A DNA stretch of 64,000 nucleotides from Nannochloropsis salina CCMP1776 (GCA_004565275.1 SDOX01000005.1:780765-844764); one strand, 5' to 3'. Numbered from the stretch's first letter, positions 40,595 through 50,725 are shown. Notes: generated by a model not told the origin, from the letters alone. Numbers and translations are program-made.

Positions 40595-42952
40595 CTACAG
40601 CTTGGGGGGCGCTGTGGGTTTCACTACGGGGGAAAGGTGGGACGATGGCCGGCCTTTGCCCGATGTGCTGTTGCCTTTGCTTTTTTGTAATTGTGCCGCC
40701 GAGGAGGGTGGAGGGGTAATAGAGGAGGCCTCTTCTGGCTTGGGATCCGCAGCGCCCGAGGGGGAGGCCGAAGCAGGTGGGGGTCCGGCAGAGGGGGAAG
40801 AGGACTGGTGGATATTCGAGGATGACGAGGGCAGGTTCGTCGACTGGGCTACTGCCTCCCGGATGAGGCTGCGACACTCTGCGAACAGCTTTTTTCGCTC
40901 GTCCTGCATAATTTCGGTGCGGGCAGCCAAATAGGCCTCTTTGGCGGCAAGTTGGCGCTCTACGTTTGCAAATGCTTCGCGAAGACGCTGAATCTGGTCG
41001 GAGCTATGCTTGTTGTACTTGAAGAGACCATAGAAGAGGTCGAAACTGTCGCGGCAAGTATTGTCGACCAGCTTGAGAACGCTCTGGAAGCCACGCGTGT
41101 CGATAGGGGTGGGCTGCAAGCCTTGCTGACCGAGGATGCGACCCGTCAAGTGTGTGATAAATTGGGAGTCAGCAGCATACTTGTCATGGGTGTCGCAGCT
41201 CATTTCGATCATCTTACATCTCTCCACCTCGAAGATGGACAGGAAGCGCTCGGCACGGGCGAAGTCCTGGATGCGGACCCGCTCGTAGACGAAAGGGAGA
41301 CCCTGCCAACCAAATTTTCCCGACTCCGGCCCGAACATGGGGTGCGCACAGATAATGTCGACGTCCCCTGGGAGCGACTCGAGCATGACCGTCTTCGGGT
41401 GCACCTTTACCGACAGAACGTCGACCAATAATTTGCCCCGGAGGGCCTCGGCGGGCAGGCTTGTCAGCACCTCCTCGAAGGCCAGGATCGAGACAGAGAG
41501 GACGACCACGTCCAGGTCCTGCCGAAAGAATTCCGTCGCATCGTAGAGGGGGAAGAATGGCACGCCCAAGTCGGCGGCAACCGAGGTCATGTCATCGCGG
41601 CTCACCACGCTCACGTCGTGATACTTGGTAAAAGTCTTGGTCAGAAACTGACCAAATTTTCCGAAACCCACAACACCGATCTTGAGACGGTCAGGAGTCT
41701 TTGCAGAAGGATCCTGCGCCCTCCTTGACGCAACGGCCTTCAAGGGCACGCCCGCTGCCTCCCCGCTCTCCTTGGCCAGCAGGTCCAGCGCCTCCCGAAT
41801 GGGGCCCAGGAGCTGGCCCTTCGTCGGGAACGAGCCGAGCACTCGCACGTACTGAGACTGCTCCTCAAGCTGCAGCAAGGCATTACGCGCAGGCTCATCG
41901 AGTTGTGAGGCCAAAAAGTCCAAGTAAAAGCAGTAACGAAAACGCGGTAAATCGTGGTCGTCGCCCGAGCCCATGGCCGCGTCCGCGCCCCCGGATGCGA
42001 AGCTTCTCATTTGTCGCTGTTGGAACTGGAGAAAGCGGAAGAGTTGAGGGGACGTCGGTCGGGACTCAATCTTACAAAAATCGATGTCTCGGAGCGTGAA
42101 GCAGGCCAGGGCTTTGTAGAGAGCGCCGGGGGTGTTGGGGGTGATGAAGACGATGGAAGTTTTGGCGGGCACGCTGTGAGGGATGAGGGAGGAGATGGAC
42201 TGCCGAGAGAGAAGCAGGAAGCGGGTGAAATTGCTGTCGTCGTCCTCGATATTTTGGTCGAGCACATCAAGGCCATAGGTGGCGCCTGCCAACTCTGACG
42301 CAATGGCGGCGCAGTCACGCAAGCCTTGCTCGGCTATGACCTTGGCAGAGCCCGCAGTATCGTACATGGACTCCCGAGCCACGCCCCAATTACGAAGGTA
42401 GGCGTCACATTGTGCTAGCGCCTGCGGATGGCTCATGACGCGCTTGATGTCCTCCTTTTTAACACCCGGCAGCGCCAGCAGCGAGTGCTCCACGCGGAAT
42501 TCGTGCTCGCCTATAATGTGGAGCTCGTGCCGAAGGAGGAGATCGTAATTGGCATGTATGGAGCCCCCTAGAGAATTTTCAATCGGCACGACCGCATAAT
42601 CAGCCTCCCGAGTGGCAACAGATTTAAACGTGTCCTCAAAAGATGGTTTGCCGGTGGCCAAAACGTGCGGCCCGAGGAGCTCGCGCAAGGCTTTCTCAGA
42701 GTAGGCGCCGGGTTCGCCCTGGAAAGCCACCCGGATGGGGTATGCCACGGCCGGAGCGCGCAATGTAAAAGCCTGCACACCGACGAGCGTAATGAGCGCA
42801 AGCACGATCAATATGAACGACGACCTCAGTAACAGCGTGAAAGACTTGCGAGACGGGGCCTTGGACACGAGCGGGAGGGTGCCCATGGAGCGTACCGATA
42901 AAGCGGCTCTCAACCCGGCCACTGCACCTGTGCTTGAATGTGCCTTACACAT
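40595..42952 (-). CDS. Fused prephenate/arogenate dehydratase and arogenate/prephenate dehydrogenase, plastid-targeted
   Basis: One 785-aa chain joining the last steps to phenylalanine and tyrosine. The N-terminus has a signal peptide (SFILIVLALITLVGVQA) then FTLRAPA, the Phe-at-cleavage motif of heterokont plastid proteins. The dehydratase domain follows: RVAFQGEPGAYSEKAL, YAVVPIENSLGGSIHANYDLL, VMSHPQALAQCDAYL and DDDSNFTRFLLLSR, then an ACT domain with the ESRP regulatory motif (CKIESRPTSPQ). After a linker comes a TyrA-type dehydrogenase: Rossmann loop IGVVGFGKFGQFL, CAHPMFGPESG and the helical C-terminal domain with HDKYAADSQFITHL. The pattern matches plant-type arogenate dehydrogenase, so arogenate is the likelier intermediate, but prephenate use cannot be excluded. 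A Ser/Pro-rich tail of about 70 residues follows. Head to head with the MTA nucleosidase, 215 bases between start codons. Confidence 0.93.
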   Translation of the reverse strand: MCKAHSSTGAVAGLRAALSVRSMGTLPLVSKAPSRKSFTLLLRSSFILIVLALITLVGVQAFTLRAPAVAYPIRVAFQGEPGAYSEKALRELLGPHVLATGKPSFEDTFKSVATREADYAVVPIENSLGGSIHANYDLLLRHELHIIGEHEFRVEHSLLALPGVKKEDIKRVMSHPQALAQCDAYLRNWGVARESMYDTAGSAKVIAEQGLRDCAAIASELAGATYGLDVLDQNIEDDDSNFTRFLLLSRQSISSLIPHSVPAKTSIVFITPNTPGALYKALACFTLRDIDFCKIESRPTSPQLFRFLQFQQRQMRSFASGGADAAMGSGDDHDLPRFRYCFYLDFLASQLDEPARNALLQLEEQSQYVRVLGSFPTKGQLLGPIREALDLLAKESGEAAGVPLKAVASRRAQDPSAKTPDRLKIGVVGFGKFGQFLTKTFTKYHDVSVVSRDDMTSVAADLGVPFFPLYDATEFFRQDLDVVVLSVSILAFEEVLTSLPAEALRGKLLVDVLSVKVHPKTVMLESLPGDVDIICAHPMFGPESGKFGWQGLPFVYERVRIQDFARAERFLSIFEVERCKMIEMSCDTHDKYAADSQFITHLTGRILGQQGLQPTPIDTRGFQSVLKLVDNTCRDSFDLFYGLFKYNKHSSDQIQRLREAFANVERQLAAKEAYLAARTEIMQDERKKLFAECRSLIREAVAQSTNLPSSSSNIHQSSSPSAGPPPASASPSGAADPKPEEASSITPPPSSAAQLQKSKGNSTSGKGRPSSHLSPVVKPTAPPKL

Positions 42953-43167
42953 AAGTGTGCTCGCTCGACCTCACAAAGACTTTGAACGCTTTTGCACCGC
43001 CGCTATCGTCACGAACATGTGGCATTGGGAGTGCCGCCAACCCTCGCGCGCCTGTCTTTCTCGCTCGAAGGCTCAGCGAGCGCAGGTACATGGCACTCAG
43101 GTACGCCACACGCACACAGGACTCGTCGTCCCCTTTCCGGAGCGCGTCACCATCTCCGCAAGTAATT
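42953..43167. promoter_or_regulatory. Compact bidirectional promoter region
   Basis: Only 215 bases separate the start codons of the aromatic amino acid fusion (minus) and the MTA/SAH nucleosidase (plus), so both transcripts must start from this short stretch. No consensus element could be assigned. Confidence 0.5.
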
Positions 43168-44625
43168 ATGAAAGTTATCAAGTCAATCGTCATAACCATT
43201 GCCATGGAAGGTAAAGTGAAGCCGGAGGCCGGTATCCGCCAGCCATGAAAGGGGGGGGAGGTCGTGTTTGCAAAACTCCAACACGCGCTATGCCCAAGTT
43301 TTTCGACCAACATCTATTTATTTTTTTCATGACTTGCGTAGACAATGCGGTCTTCAGAAAGTATTGCGCATTAGCATTTAATTTAATTTTGTTCATCTTT
43401 CGGAAACACAGACGAGGCCATGCCGCTCATCACAAAATTAGGTTTGACCCAACAGTCCAATTATTTTGGACACGCTGCACCCTTTCACTGCTTCACTGGC
43501 ACATACAACAACTACATCCTCGCGATTGTGACCAATGGAAAGGATCGAAAGTTCGAATGTGACAATGTAAGACCGAATTCGCAATTGTGAGGCCCCTTCT
43601 ACCTTCATCCCTCCCCTACTCCTTCCATACTTAAGCCTCGCGTCCATGCAATAATAAACTTTACGTAATCGAATTATAGGTAGGCACAGTCCCTGCGGCA
43701 TTGGCTACCTATTTGGCCATAGAACAACTCAAACCAGATTTGCTGATAAATGCAGGGACTGCGGGCGGCTTCGAGTCGAAAGGCATGGCCATAGGCGATG
43801 TACTCATAAGCAGTACAATCCATAATCACGACCGCCGCATGCTTTTGCCCATATTTGTCGACTACGGTGTTCACAATCATAAGGCTGTGGAAACTCCTCG
43901 CCTGCGCGAGGTGAGCATTCATGAAGAAAGTGTGAAGAGGAAAGAAAGTAGATAATTCCCGAAGACGTGCATGTTTTATGAGGATTGTGCGTGCACAAAT
44001 CAATGCTTTCATTGTCCTACCTACAGAAGTAAGGACTGCTCTTTCTCTACATATAGGCCTTAAAATTCAAACTGGGAGTGGTGAGCACAGGCAACTCTTT
44101 GGACCATGTGGAGGCGGACGACGCCCTTATGGCGGCCAACGGTACGGAGTTCGCTCGCCTCCGGGCTGACGCGTGATTTATGTGCCACGCTATAGGCGCG
44201 AGATCAGTCTTACGTGAACCTTTTGTGTCGTTTCCCTGACAGATGCCTCCGTCAAGGACATGGAGGCCGCGGCGGTGGCCTGGGCGGCAGAGCTCTACTC
44301 TGTGCCCTACTTTGCCCTCAAAGTAGTGACGGATATCGGTAAGCGGGCACTTGATAGCGCGGTTTTTCTATCCCTTGCCCGTATCCGGGTGAATACAGTG
44401 TGTGGAAAAGGGGAGAAAGCCTTGTTTGATGTGTGCGGAACTCGCACACTCATTGCCTTCGACATGCATTATTTTTCTTTTCTTCGGCCACTCCCTGCAG
44501 TTGACGGCGCACATGCCACTGAAGAAGAATTTGTCGCGAACTTCGCGATGGCACAAAGGCGACTACAAGAAGCCGTACCCGCGACACTCGACTATGTGTT
44601 GGGCAGGTCTTTAGAGGAGCTATAA
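43168..44625 (+). CDS. 5'-Methylthioadenosine/S-adenosylhomocysteine nucleosidase, six exons
   Basis: Hydrolyses MTA (and perhaps SAH) to adenine in the methionine salvage cycle. Exons: 43168-43210, 43412-43566, 43680-43910, 44057-44141, 44243-44338 and 44501-44625; every junction is GT-AG and the phases close, giving 244 aa, close to plant MTN. Assembled landmarks: SIVITIAMEDEAMPLITKLGL, VGTVPAALATYLAIEQLKPD, LINAGTAGGFESKGMAIGDVL, HDRRMLLPIFVDYG, LGVVSTGNSLDHVEADD, the nucleoside-binding NDASVKDMEAAAVAW, FALKVVTDIVDG and EEEFVANFAMAQRRL. The acidic catalytic Asp/Glu pair sits in VKDMEAAA and TDIVDG. No presequence, so cytosolic. Introns are 77-201 nt. Confidence 0.94.
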
Positions 44626-44954
44626 ATAAGAAAACCTTGACTGTCTTGATGCCTCAAGAGATTTTATAAAATCAGATTGTTGCTTAAAAGAAAGAGATGG
44701 GGTCACATTTCGGAATGTTACAAAGCTTGAATCGTTTGTCAAAGAAGTGTTTTGTTTCACTTATGGAGGATTTTGCCCCGTACCCTATTTCACAAATATG
44801 TTCAAGAAAACCGTTTGAATGCAAGAATCAGACTGACACTGTAAGATCCAGCAGCGACTTGCTTGTGGAAAACACTTATAAGGGCCTTGGCGCTAAATTA
44901 GGCCCCTTCACGTGTATCGAACAACACATGCACTGCTGCTGTCGAGTATTTTAG
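44626..44954. other. Intergenic, between convergent MTA nucleosidase and KEN-box gene
   Basis: About 330 bases of 3' flank. Nothing recognised. Confidence 0.4.
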
Positions 44955-45455
44955 TCACCGCAACGGCCGTGCAAAAGAATCTGGCAGGCTCTCAGTAGGA
45001 GGGTTGCTATTGCTTTTAAGCTCCGTATTCCTGTCTTTGTCGTGTTTTTGGCCGTTATAATGTCCCTTGTTTCCTGTATCCTTCATGGCTCTGTTCCCTT
45101 TTGATGACTTTTTCTTGTGTGCTGTCACCGACGCACTGGTGGCGGTCGGACGGCAGCTGGCTCGGTGCACACCATCCTGAGGTAGTGCTGCGGTATCAGA
45201 GGCGATATGAAAGGCTGGCTGTGCCAAGGTGGGCGCTAGGCCCGGCATTGTTGTGATATCTCGTAGGGGGGCGCGAGTCTCTCTCTGCTCGAGTTGGCCC
45301 CGCTTACGCTTGCTTGCCCCAGGGGAGAGTGGTTTCCCTCCAGAACGACTTTGGTACCCAGTGTTCAAGGAGTTGAAACTGTCGTTGGCGCCCAGACCTC
45401 GACTTTTGTGCGGGTACGGGTCCATGTTTTCCTTATCCTCGGCGACATTTTTCAT
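44955..45455 (-). CDS. Small basic KEN-box/D-box protein, candidate mitotic APC/C substrate
   Basis: A 166-aa single-exon frame with no globular domain recognised. Near the N-terminus it has a canonical KEN box in the favoured KENxxP setting (EDKENMDPYP). Around residue 60 a destruction-box-like RAPLRDIT follows, resembling the N-terminal boxes of mitotic cyclins, and between them a Ser-Pro CDK-type site and a nuclear localisation cluster (KPLSPGASKRKR). The rest is polar and Lys/Ser-rich. KEN then D-box in a short, disordered, basic protein is the layout of securin and other anaphase-promoting-complex substrates; animal securin begins with a similar DKENGEPG. No separase-binding segment could be identified, so cyclin-like, sororin-like or other substrates are equally possible. 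Motif spacing is visible; the role is inferred. Confidence 0.55.
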   Translation of the reverse strand: MKNVAEDKENMDPYPHKSRGLGANDSFNSLNTGYQSRSGGKPLSPGASKRKRGQLEQRETRAPLRDITTMPGLAPTLAQPAFHIASDTAALPQDGVHRASCRPTATSASVTAHKKKSSKGNRAMKDTGNKGHYNGQKHDKDRNTELKSNSNPPTESLPDSFARPLR

Positions 45456-46435
45456 GGTAAAGGTGATGGCGCAAGAGGGCTTAGGGTGGTGAAACGGAAA
45501 AGTCTGCGAGATACGAGGGCGAAGAAATTATAAGTGACTACTTGTACAAATGTAACAGCCATTAAGTGATTATGGTGAATTCTCGTCAAGTTATCATCTT
45601 GTAATATGGCGGGATGCGGAAAGCAGGGGGCGTATCAGGTCCAGACCATGGGCACCAAATTACGATTTCCGATTGGATGCATGGCGGGAACCACCTTCAA
45701 ATTCAAGCTGACTAGCGCCTACATGCACTTTGAAGCCCCGTTTCTTCGGGCGGAACGACGCATAGTGCGAGGATGAAGCACTTGTAAGTTTAATGTTCAT
45801 CTCCCGCGTCTAGGAGCGGGCGACGCGCAGGAGCAAAGGACGGCATCATCTAAAAAGAAACATGCAGAGACATGTACACACACGCACATGCCGACATGCA
45901 AACACAGAGAGAAGGAAAAATAAAGAGACGCGGCGAGCGGACAGGAATAGGGAATTTACAGAAAGGTGGGTAGACCCAGGCGTTCGCGGCACTTTCCTAC
46001 GCTGTCGAGTAGAGGACGCAGCGCGGGATTCGAAAGCCCTCCAGGGCGGGAAACCGGCTCTGGGCGAGAAAACCTCACGGAGACGTGTTCTTGGCAAGGC
46101 AAACACGGAACTGCGCCCACACAAAAATCAAAATAACCTATTTTCTTAAGGGATACATGGACAACATCTCGCAAGTACGATCTAACGTTGATTTGGAGGT
46201 ATGCAGACGAGAAAGCAAGTTTGTCGCGGGGCGGGGAGGTTATACGTTGAACTGTTCTTTCTTGCATTATGTATTTGGTGTTGCAAGAGCTTAGCGCGAT
46301 CCTAATAATGTCTGACTGAAACTGTCAACAGTTGCATCAAGCTTCGACTGTTTCCTTCAAATTGTAATCTTTGCCTCTGAGGCCCCCCGTCAATTTGAAT
46401 TATTCTGCCTGTGTTCCCCCGTGCCAAACATGCCC
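45456..46435. other. Intergenic, upstream of the KEN-box gene and downstream of EF-P
   Basis: About 980 bases with only short overlapping frames (for example 45862-46149 plus, 45846-46124 minus) of unbalanced composition. Nothing recognised. Confidence 0.4.
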
Positions 46436-47222
46436 TCAAGAGTCGCCCCGGGACAGATAGGTTGCTTCTCTCGTATCAACTTTGATTTTCTCGCCAACCT
46501 CAATAAACATGGGGACTGTTACGGTTGCGCCAGAATTAAGTTTTGCGGGCTTAGATGCGCCTTGAGCAGTATTTCCTTTAAAATTGGGGTCCGTTTCCAC
46601 TACCTCATAAATGTAATTCGGAGGCAATTCAGCATCGATGGTCCGGTCATTCCACTTTGTTATCTGTTGATTTGAAGGTTGATTGAAAGCATTAATTGAC
46701 CAGGAAAATCTTGACAATTTTCAGTCGGCAAGCGACGAATACCTCGACTCCCTGCTGCCCCGGGAGGGGTCGAAATGTGGCTTTCACCAGCGATGTATTC
46801 ATTGCCAGATAGCAGTCTCTCCGTACGTACCTGAACGACCATTCCTTCCAGAAGGAAGTTGCCCTGATTGTTGGCCTCGAAGACGGTCTTGGGTACGCCC
46901 TCCGTCTCGTAAGTCTCTAAGTTCATGAACTGGTAGGAGTCTCCGTCGTCATAGGAGAATTGCATTTCCGTCTTCATCACCTGAGCTTCGTCCACTGATT
47001 CGCCGGCCCGGAAGGTCTTCTCCATCGATGACCCTGTCAGCAAGTTTTTCAGCTTCGAGCGGACAAAAGCTGCACCCTTGCCTGGCTTGACATGCAGAAA
47101 CTCAATAACCTGATCCCGTGTTTCACACAAATAGGAATTTATAAAGGCGCAATAATAAAATATTCTGCCAATAACAATAATAATAATATAAAGTTATAAT
47201 AAAATAAAATAATAATAATAAC

Positions 47223-47316
<94 letters not shown>

Positions 47317-47966
47317 TAAAAATAATGATAACAACAATAAAATATTCTGCCATTCACTTGAATCAATAGCCTCATAGGCATGAAGTCTCCTTTTCCGGGC
47401 GACACGACGCGTCCCATTGACTGAAAAGGTAGTCAACACAAACGTAGCGTCCTACAAAATCGTCAGAAAGGGTGCTGACGAAGCGCAATCCCTTTTTCCA
47501 TGCTGAGTCCGGAGGCCTTTTACTCTCAAGTGTCATATTCTCGACACCAAATCGTTTTCCATACGTCATCTAGCATCCCCGGTCTTTCTACCTCGTATTT
47601 AAGGCAACATTACTTACCCTCATAGGCGTGCCGTCTACTTCGATGCTCAGGCCATTTTTCAAGTCATTACTTGTGAGTTCGACAATCACATTTTTTCGTG
47701 GAAATCCGTTTTTTGGTGTCGAATGCGACAACAATTTCCCAGTCTTAAGTGTATTGGAAGAAACAAGGTGAGATTGAGAGGTTGATGGCTCACAAGGGAG
47801 TCAATCCACAGTTTCTTACTTGCGGCAAAAGGAAAGCGCTGCTAAGTGAGAGAGATGTCACAGCAATAACTGTTTGAGGTAGGAAAAGTGCGTCGATGGT
47901 TAGTCCGTAGCAAGTCGCGAAGTCCTCGCATCGTAACTTACCGAGCCTTTCAAGTATCTTCACCAT
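46436..47966 (-). CDS. efp: Plastid elongation factor P, five exons
   Basis: EF-P relieves ribosome stalling at polyproline; this copy has a plastid presequence. Exons: 47966-47942, 47869-47820, 47743-47618, 47109-46831 and 46663-46436, phases consistent, 235 aa (bacterial EF-P about 188). Exons 1-2 encode [25 protein letters not shown], a signal peptide ending before Phe. Exon 3 carries [19 protein letters not shown], exon 4 opens [20 protein letters not shown], the loop with the Lys that is modified in many bacteria, and exon 5 ends [20 protein letters not shown]. The KOW-like domain and both OB folds are complete. Intron 3 (47617-47110, 508 nt) is far larger than its neighbours because it contains a TAA/AAT microsatellite. 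The gene is head to head with a plastid-type CYP97. Confidence 0.93.
47154..47352. repeat. AAT microsatellite block bounded by a 17-bp direct repeat, in EF-P intron 3
   Basis: An almost uninterrupted AAT/TAA run of about 30 units (about 47223-47315) sits inside a wholly AT-rich block (47171-47335). The block is bounded by two identical 17-base copies, AATAAAATATTCTGCCA, at 47154-47170 and 47336-47352. Translated frames across it give poly-Leu, poly-Ile or poly-Tyr and are artefacts. The bounding repeat could be a target-site duplication around a short insertion or the product of slippage/segmental duplication. Confidence 0.85.
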
Positions 47967-48351
47967 GATTCAAAGCAGTGCAAGTCGGTCGAGGGCTGGA
48001 AGGCGGGAGACACTGCTATGCGAGTACGCATGGGGAAGAAATGTATCAGTTTATCATGAGAAAAAAAAGCTTGCGCGGACTTGGCATCTGGCGTTCGCAA
48101 ATGGCGGAGTTGACGGACGGGAGGGCGGGTTGGACGGTGGAGGAATGATAGCTAGTTGAAGCGCCTAGGATAAGGCGGCTCCGTGGGGCTCATCTCCGAC
48201 TGAGAATTACTCCCTGCAGGACCTCGATTTTGTTGTCTTTACTTGTGAATGGCACGCTTCTTGTCCAAAACTCGACATTTTAAAGTTTCTGTGTCACTTT
48301 CAACGAAGGTCCTTTCTCACGTTCAGTCCAACACATGTATATGCTCTAGCC
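47967..48351. promoter_or_regulatory. Shared upstream region of plastid EF-P and CYP97
   Basis: 385 bases between two divergent start codons of probable plastid-protein genes. Co-regulation by a bidirectional promoter is plausible from layout; no element was identified. Confidence 0.4.
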
Positions 48352-50223
48352 ATGCGCCGCCTATGCCTGGGACAAATAGCTACGCTTGTACTTCTTCAGG
48401 CTACAAAGACTATCAGCGCATGTGGCAGTGGAATGAAAATGGAACAAGCCTTCATTGGCGGCGCAACTCGATCTCCTTTCAGGCCATCTACTTTGCCCGC
48501 TACGAGGAGCAGGCGAGGCGCCGGAACTACTCGTATGGAGGTCTTCGAGGGGAACCCCTTCGGCAAGGCGGTTTGGGATTTCGTTTGGAAGCTGCCAATC
48601 ATGAAGAGAGGGGAGCCTGGTACCCCCATTCAGTTTGGTGACGTGGCTCATGTGCTGCGTAAGAACATTGAACAGATTTATGGCGATGAACCAAGCGTGG
48701 ATGGTGCTCCACTAGCTGAAGGAGAAGTGTCGTCTATGACGGATGGTACCGCCTTTCTGGGCTTGTACCAGTACTTTAAAAAGTATGGGCCTGTGTACAA
48801 GCTTCTCTTCGGTCCTAAGTCCTTTATTGTGCTTTCGGATCCGACAATCATCAAGCACGTCCTTAAAACCAACAACGTCGCCTACGACAAGGGCCTGCTG
48901 GCAGAGATACTCGAGCCCATCATGGGCAAAGGCCTCATCCCGGCGGACAATGAGACGTGGAAGGTACGACGAAGGGCCATTGTGCCAGCTTTCCACCAGC
49001 AGTGGCTGGAACATATGGTGAGTCTATTTGGTGAGTGCAGCGATGTCCTAATGCGGAAGCTTGAAGGCCTGGCAGCCTCCAAGACGGATGTGGACATGGA
49101 AAACCTCTTTTGCTCAGTTTCTCTAGATATTATTGGAAAAGCTGTTTTCAATTATCCCTTTGATTCCGTGACAAAAGAGTCGCCGGTGATCCAGGCTGTC
49201 TACAGCGTCTTGAAAGAGGCAGAGCACCGATCTGTCACTCCGTTGCCGTACTGGAACCTGCCCTTAGCTAACATATTTGTGCCACGCTTGAGAAAGTTCA
49301 AGGCAGATTTGAAGATCATAAATGATGTTTTGGATGAGTTGATCGAAAAAGCACGGATTTCGCGCGTGGAGTCCGACCTGGAAGACTTGGAGAGGCGCAA
49401 CTATGAAAAAGTGGGTGACGCGTCCCTCTTGCGCTTTCTGGTGGACCTTCGAGGCGAGGACACAAGCAACAAGCAGCTGCGAGATGATCTCATGACCATG
49501 CTCATCGCTGGCCACGAGACGACAGCTGCAGTTTTGACCTGGGCGCTATTTGAAATCTCCCAGAAGCCGGACGTGCGGTCCAAGCTGCAGGCGGAGGTGG
49601 ATCGCGTGCTCGGAGATCGCATTCCCACCCTGGAAGATATCAAGGCAATGCAGCTTGTGCGTTTCAGCGTAGCGGAATCCCTCCGCATGTATCCCGAGCC
49701 ACCGCTGCTCATTCGTCGGGCCTTGGAAGACCATTCGCTCCCGAAAGGCACAGCGGGATTCGAAGCACGGATTATTCGAGGCTGTGATATCTTTATATCC
49801 ATTTACAACCTACACCGAGACCCAGATCTCTGGCCGAACCCTAACTCCTTTGACCCTGAGCGCTACCTGCGACCTTTCATTAACAAGGAGAAGTATCCCG
49901 AGTGGGCTGGCTTTGATCCCGCGCAGGTCACTGGACTTTATCCAAACGAGATTGCTTCAGACTTTGCCATGCTCCCCTTTGGCGGCGGAGCGCGGAAATG
50001 CGTCGGCGACCAATTCGCTACACTGGAGGCGACAGTCACACTTGCAATGCTCCTCCGCCGGTTTGACTTTGACTTTGTCGGCAAACCAGAGGATGTTGGC
50101 ATGTTCACTGGTGCCACGATACACACGCGAAATGGTTTGCGTATGACACCTCGCAGGCGTACGCCAAGCCCTTCCCCAGTAGCCGCAGCGGTCGACCGCG
50201 AACTCCAAGGGCTGGGGGCATGA
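48352..50223 (+). CDS. CYP97: Cytochrome P450 of the CYP97 carotenoid hydroxylase family
   Basis: CYP97 enzymes hydroxylate carotenoid rings in plastids, on the route to lutein, zeaxanthin and violaxanthin. The 623-aa frame shows the CYP97-type N-terminal region (VWDFVWKLPIMKRGEPGTP, YQYFKKYGPVYKLLFGPKSF, HVLKTNNVAYDKGLLAEIL), the I-helix oxygen motif AGHETTAAVLTW, the K-helix ESLRMYPEPPLLIRR, PERYL, and the haem loop FGGGARKCVGDQFA with ligand Cys550. The first 27 residues include a hydrophobic stretch (IATLVLLQATKTISA) that could be the outer signal of a plastid presequence, followed by an Arg/Ser-rich segment. There is no membrane anchor like that of ER P450s. Intronless. Which ring and carotene it acts on cannot be read from sequence. 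Confidence 0.9.
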   Translation: MRRLCLGQIATLVLLQATKTISACGSGMKMEQAFIGGATRSPFRPSTLPATRSRRGAGTTRMEVFEGNPFGKAVWDFVWKLPIMKRGEPGTPIQFGDVAHVLRKNIEQIYGDEPSVDGAPLAEGEVSSMTDGTAFLGLYQYFKKYGPVYKLLFGPKSFIVLSDPTIIKHVLKTNNVAYDKGLLAEILEPIMGKGLIPADNETWKVRRRAIVPAFHQQWLEHMVSLFGECSDVLMRKLEGLAASKTDVDMENLFCSVSLDIIGKAVFNYPFDSVTKESPVIQAVYSVLKEAEHRSVTPLPYWNLPLANIFVPRLRKFKADLKIINDVLDELIEKARISRVESDLEDLERRNYEKVGDASLLRFLVDLRGEDTSNKQLRDDLMTMLIAGHETTAAVLTWALFEISQKPDVRSKLQAEVDRVLGDRIPTLEDIKAMQLVRFSVAESLRMYPEPPLLIRRALEDHSLPKGTAGFEARIIRGCDIFISIYNLHRDPDLWPNPNSFDPERYLRPFINKEKYPEWAGFDPAQVTGLYPNEIASDFAMLPFGGGARKCVGDQFATLEATVTLAMLLRRFDFDFVGKPEDVGMFTGATIHTRNGLRMTPRRRTPSPSPVAAAVDRELQGLGA

Positions 50224-50725
50224 GCGTGTACTTAGTGGACGGAAATCGTCCAGGAAGATAGTAGGCAAAGAGAAGCAACTGACATGTCCTTTGTTGTATA
50301 TGATCGATAATTGGCTGCCTGCACTGTGGGAAAATGAGACCCCATGTAGTAGGTTCATGTGAAGTCAGTGGGTCTGATAACGACCTGTGTGGGACTGTCA
50401 GGCGTAATCAAAAGAATGACGTCGGCAGTCGTACTACATACTATACAGTTGTTGGAATTTTCTTTGATTTTACTCTGCATTGATTTGCAGACCTTAGGCT
50501 GGTAGAAATGCTCAAGGCAGCGCATCACACGAAGTCTATGTGACAGTCTCCACATTTTTCAGCAAGATCCTCTTTCTCAGACTCCGCCTATCCTGGGAGG
50601 GCCATTCTGACGAATGCGCAGCCCTCCACACATCGCCTTCGCTCCGCTTCCGAGGTTCTTGCGATCTCGGAATGTCATACTTTACATTGGGCGACGGTAG
50701 CTTTTATCCCTCTGTCTTGCCACAT
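50224..50725. other. Intergenic, between convergent CYP97 and DENN-domain gene
   Basis: About 500 bases for both 3' ends, with no motif recognised. Confidence 0.4.

Noticed and set aside
47123-47439. Minus-strand frames rich in Leu, Ile or Tyr that look like membrane peptides.
   Set aside because: They are the three readings of the AAT microsatellite inside an EF-P intron.
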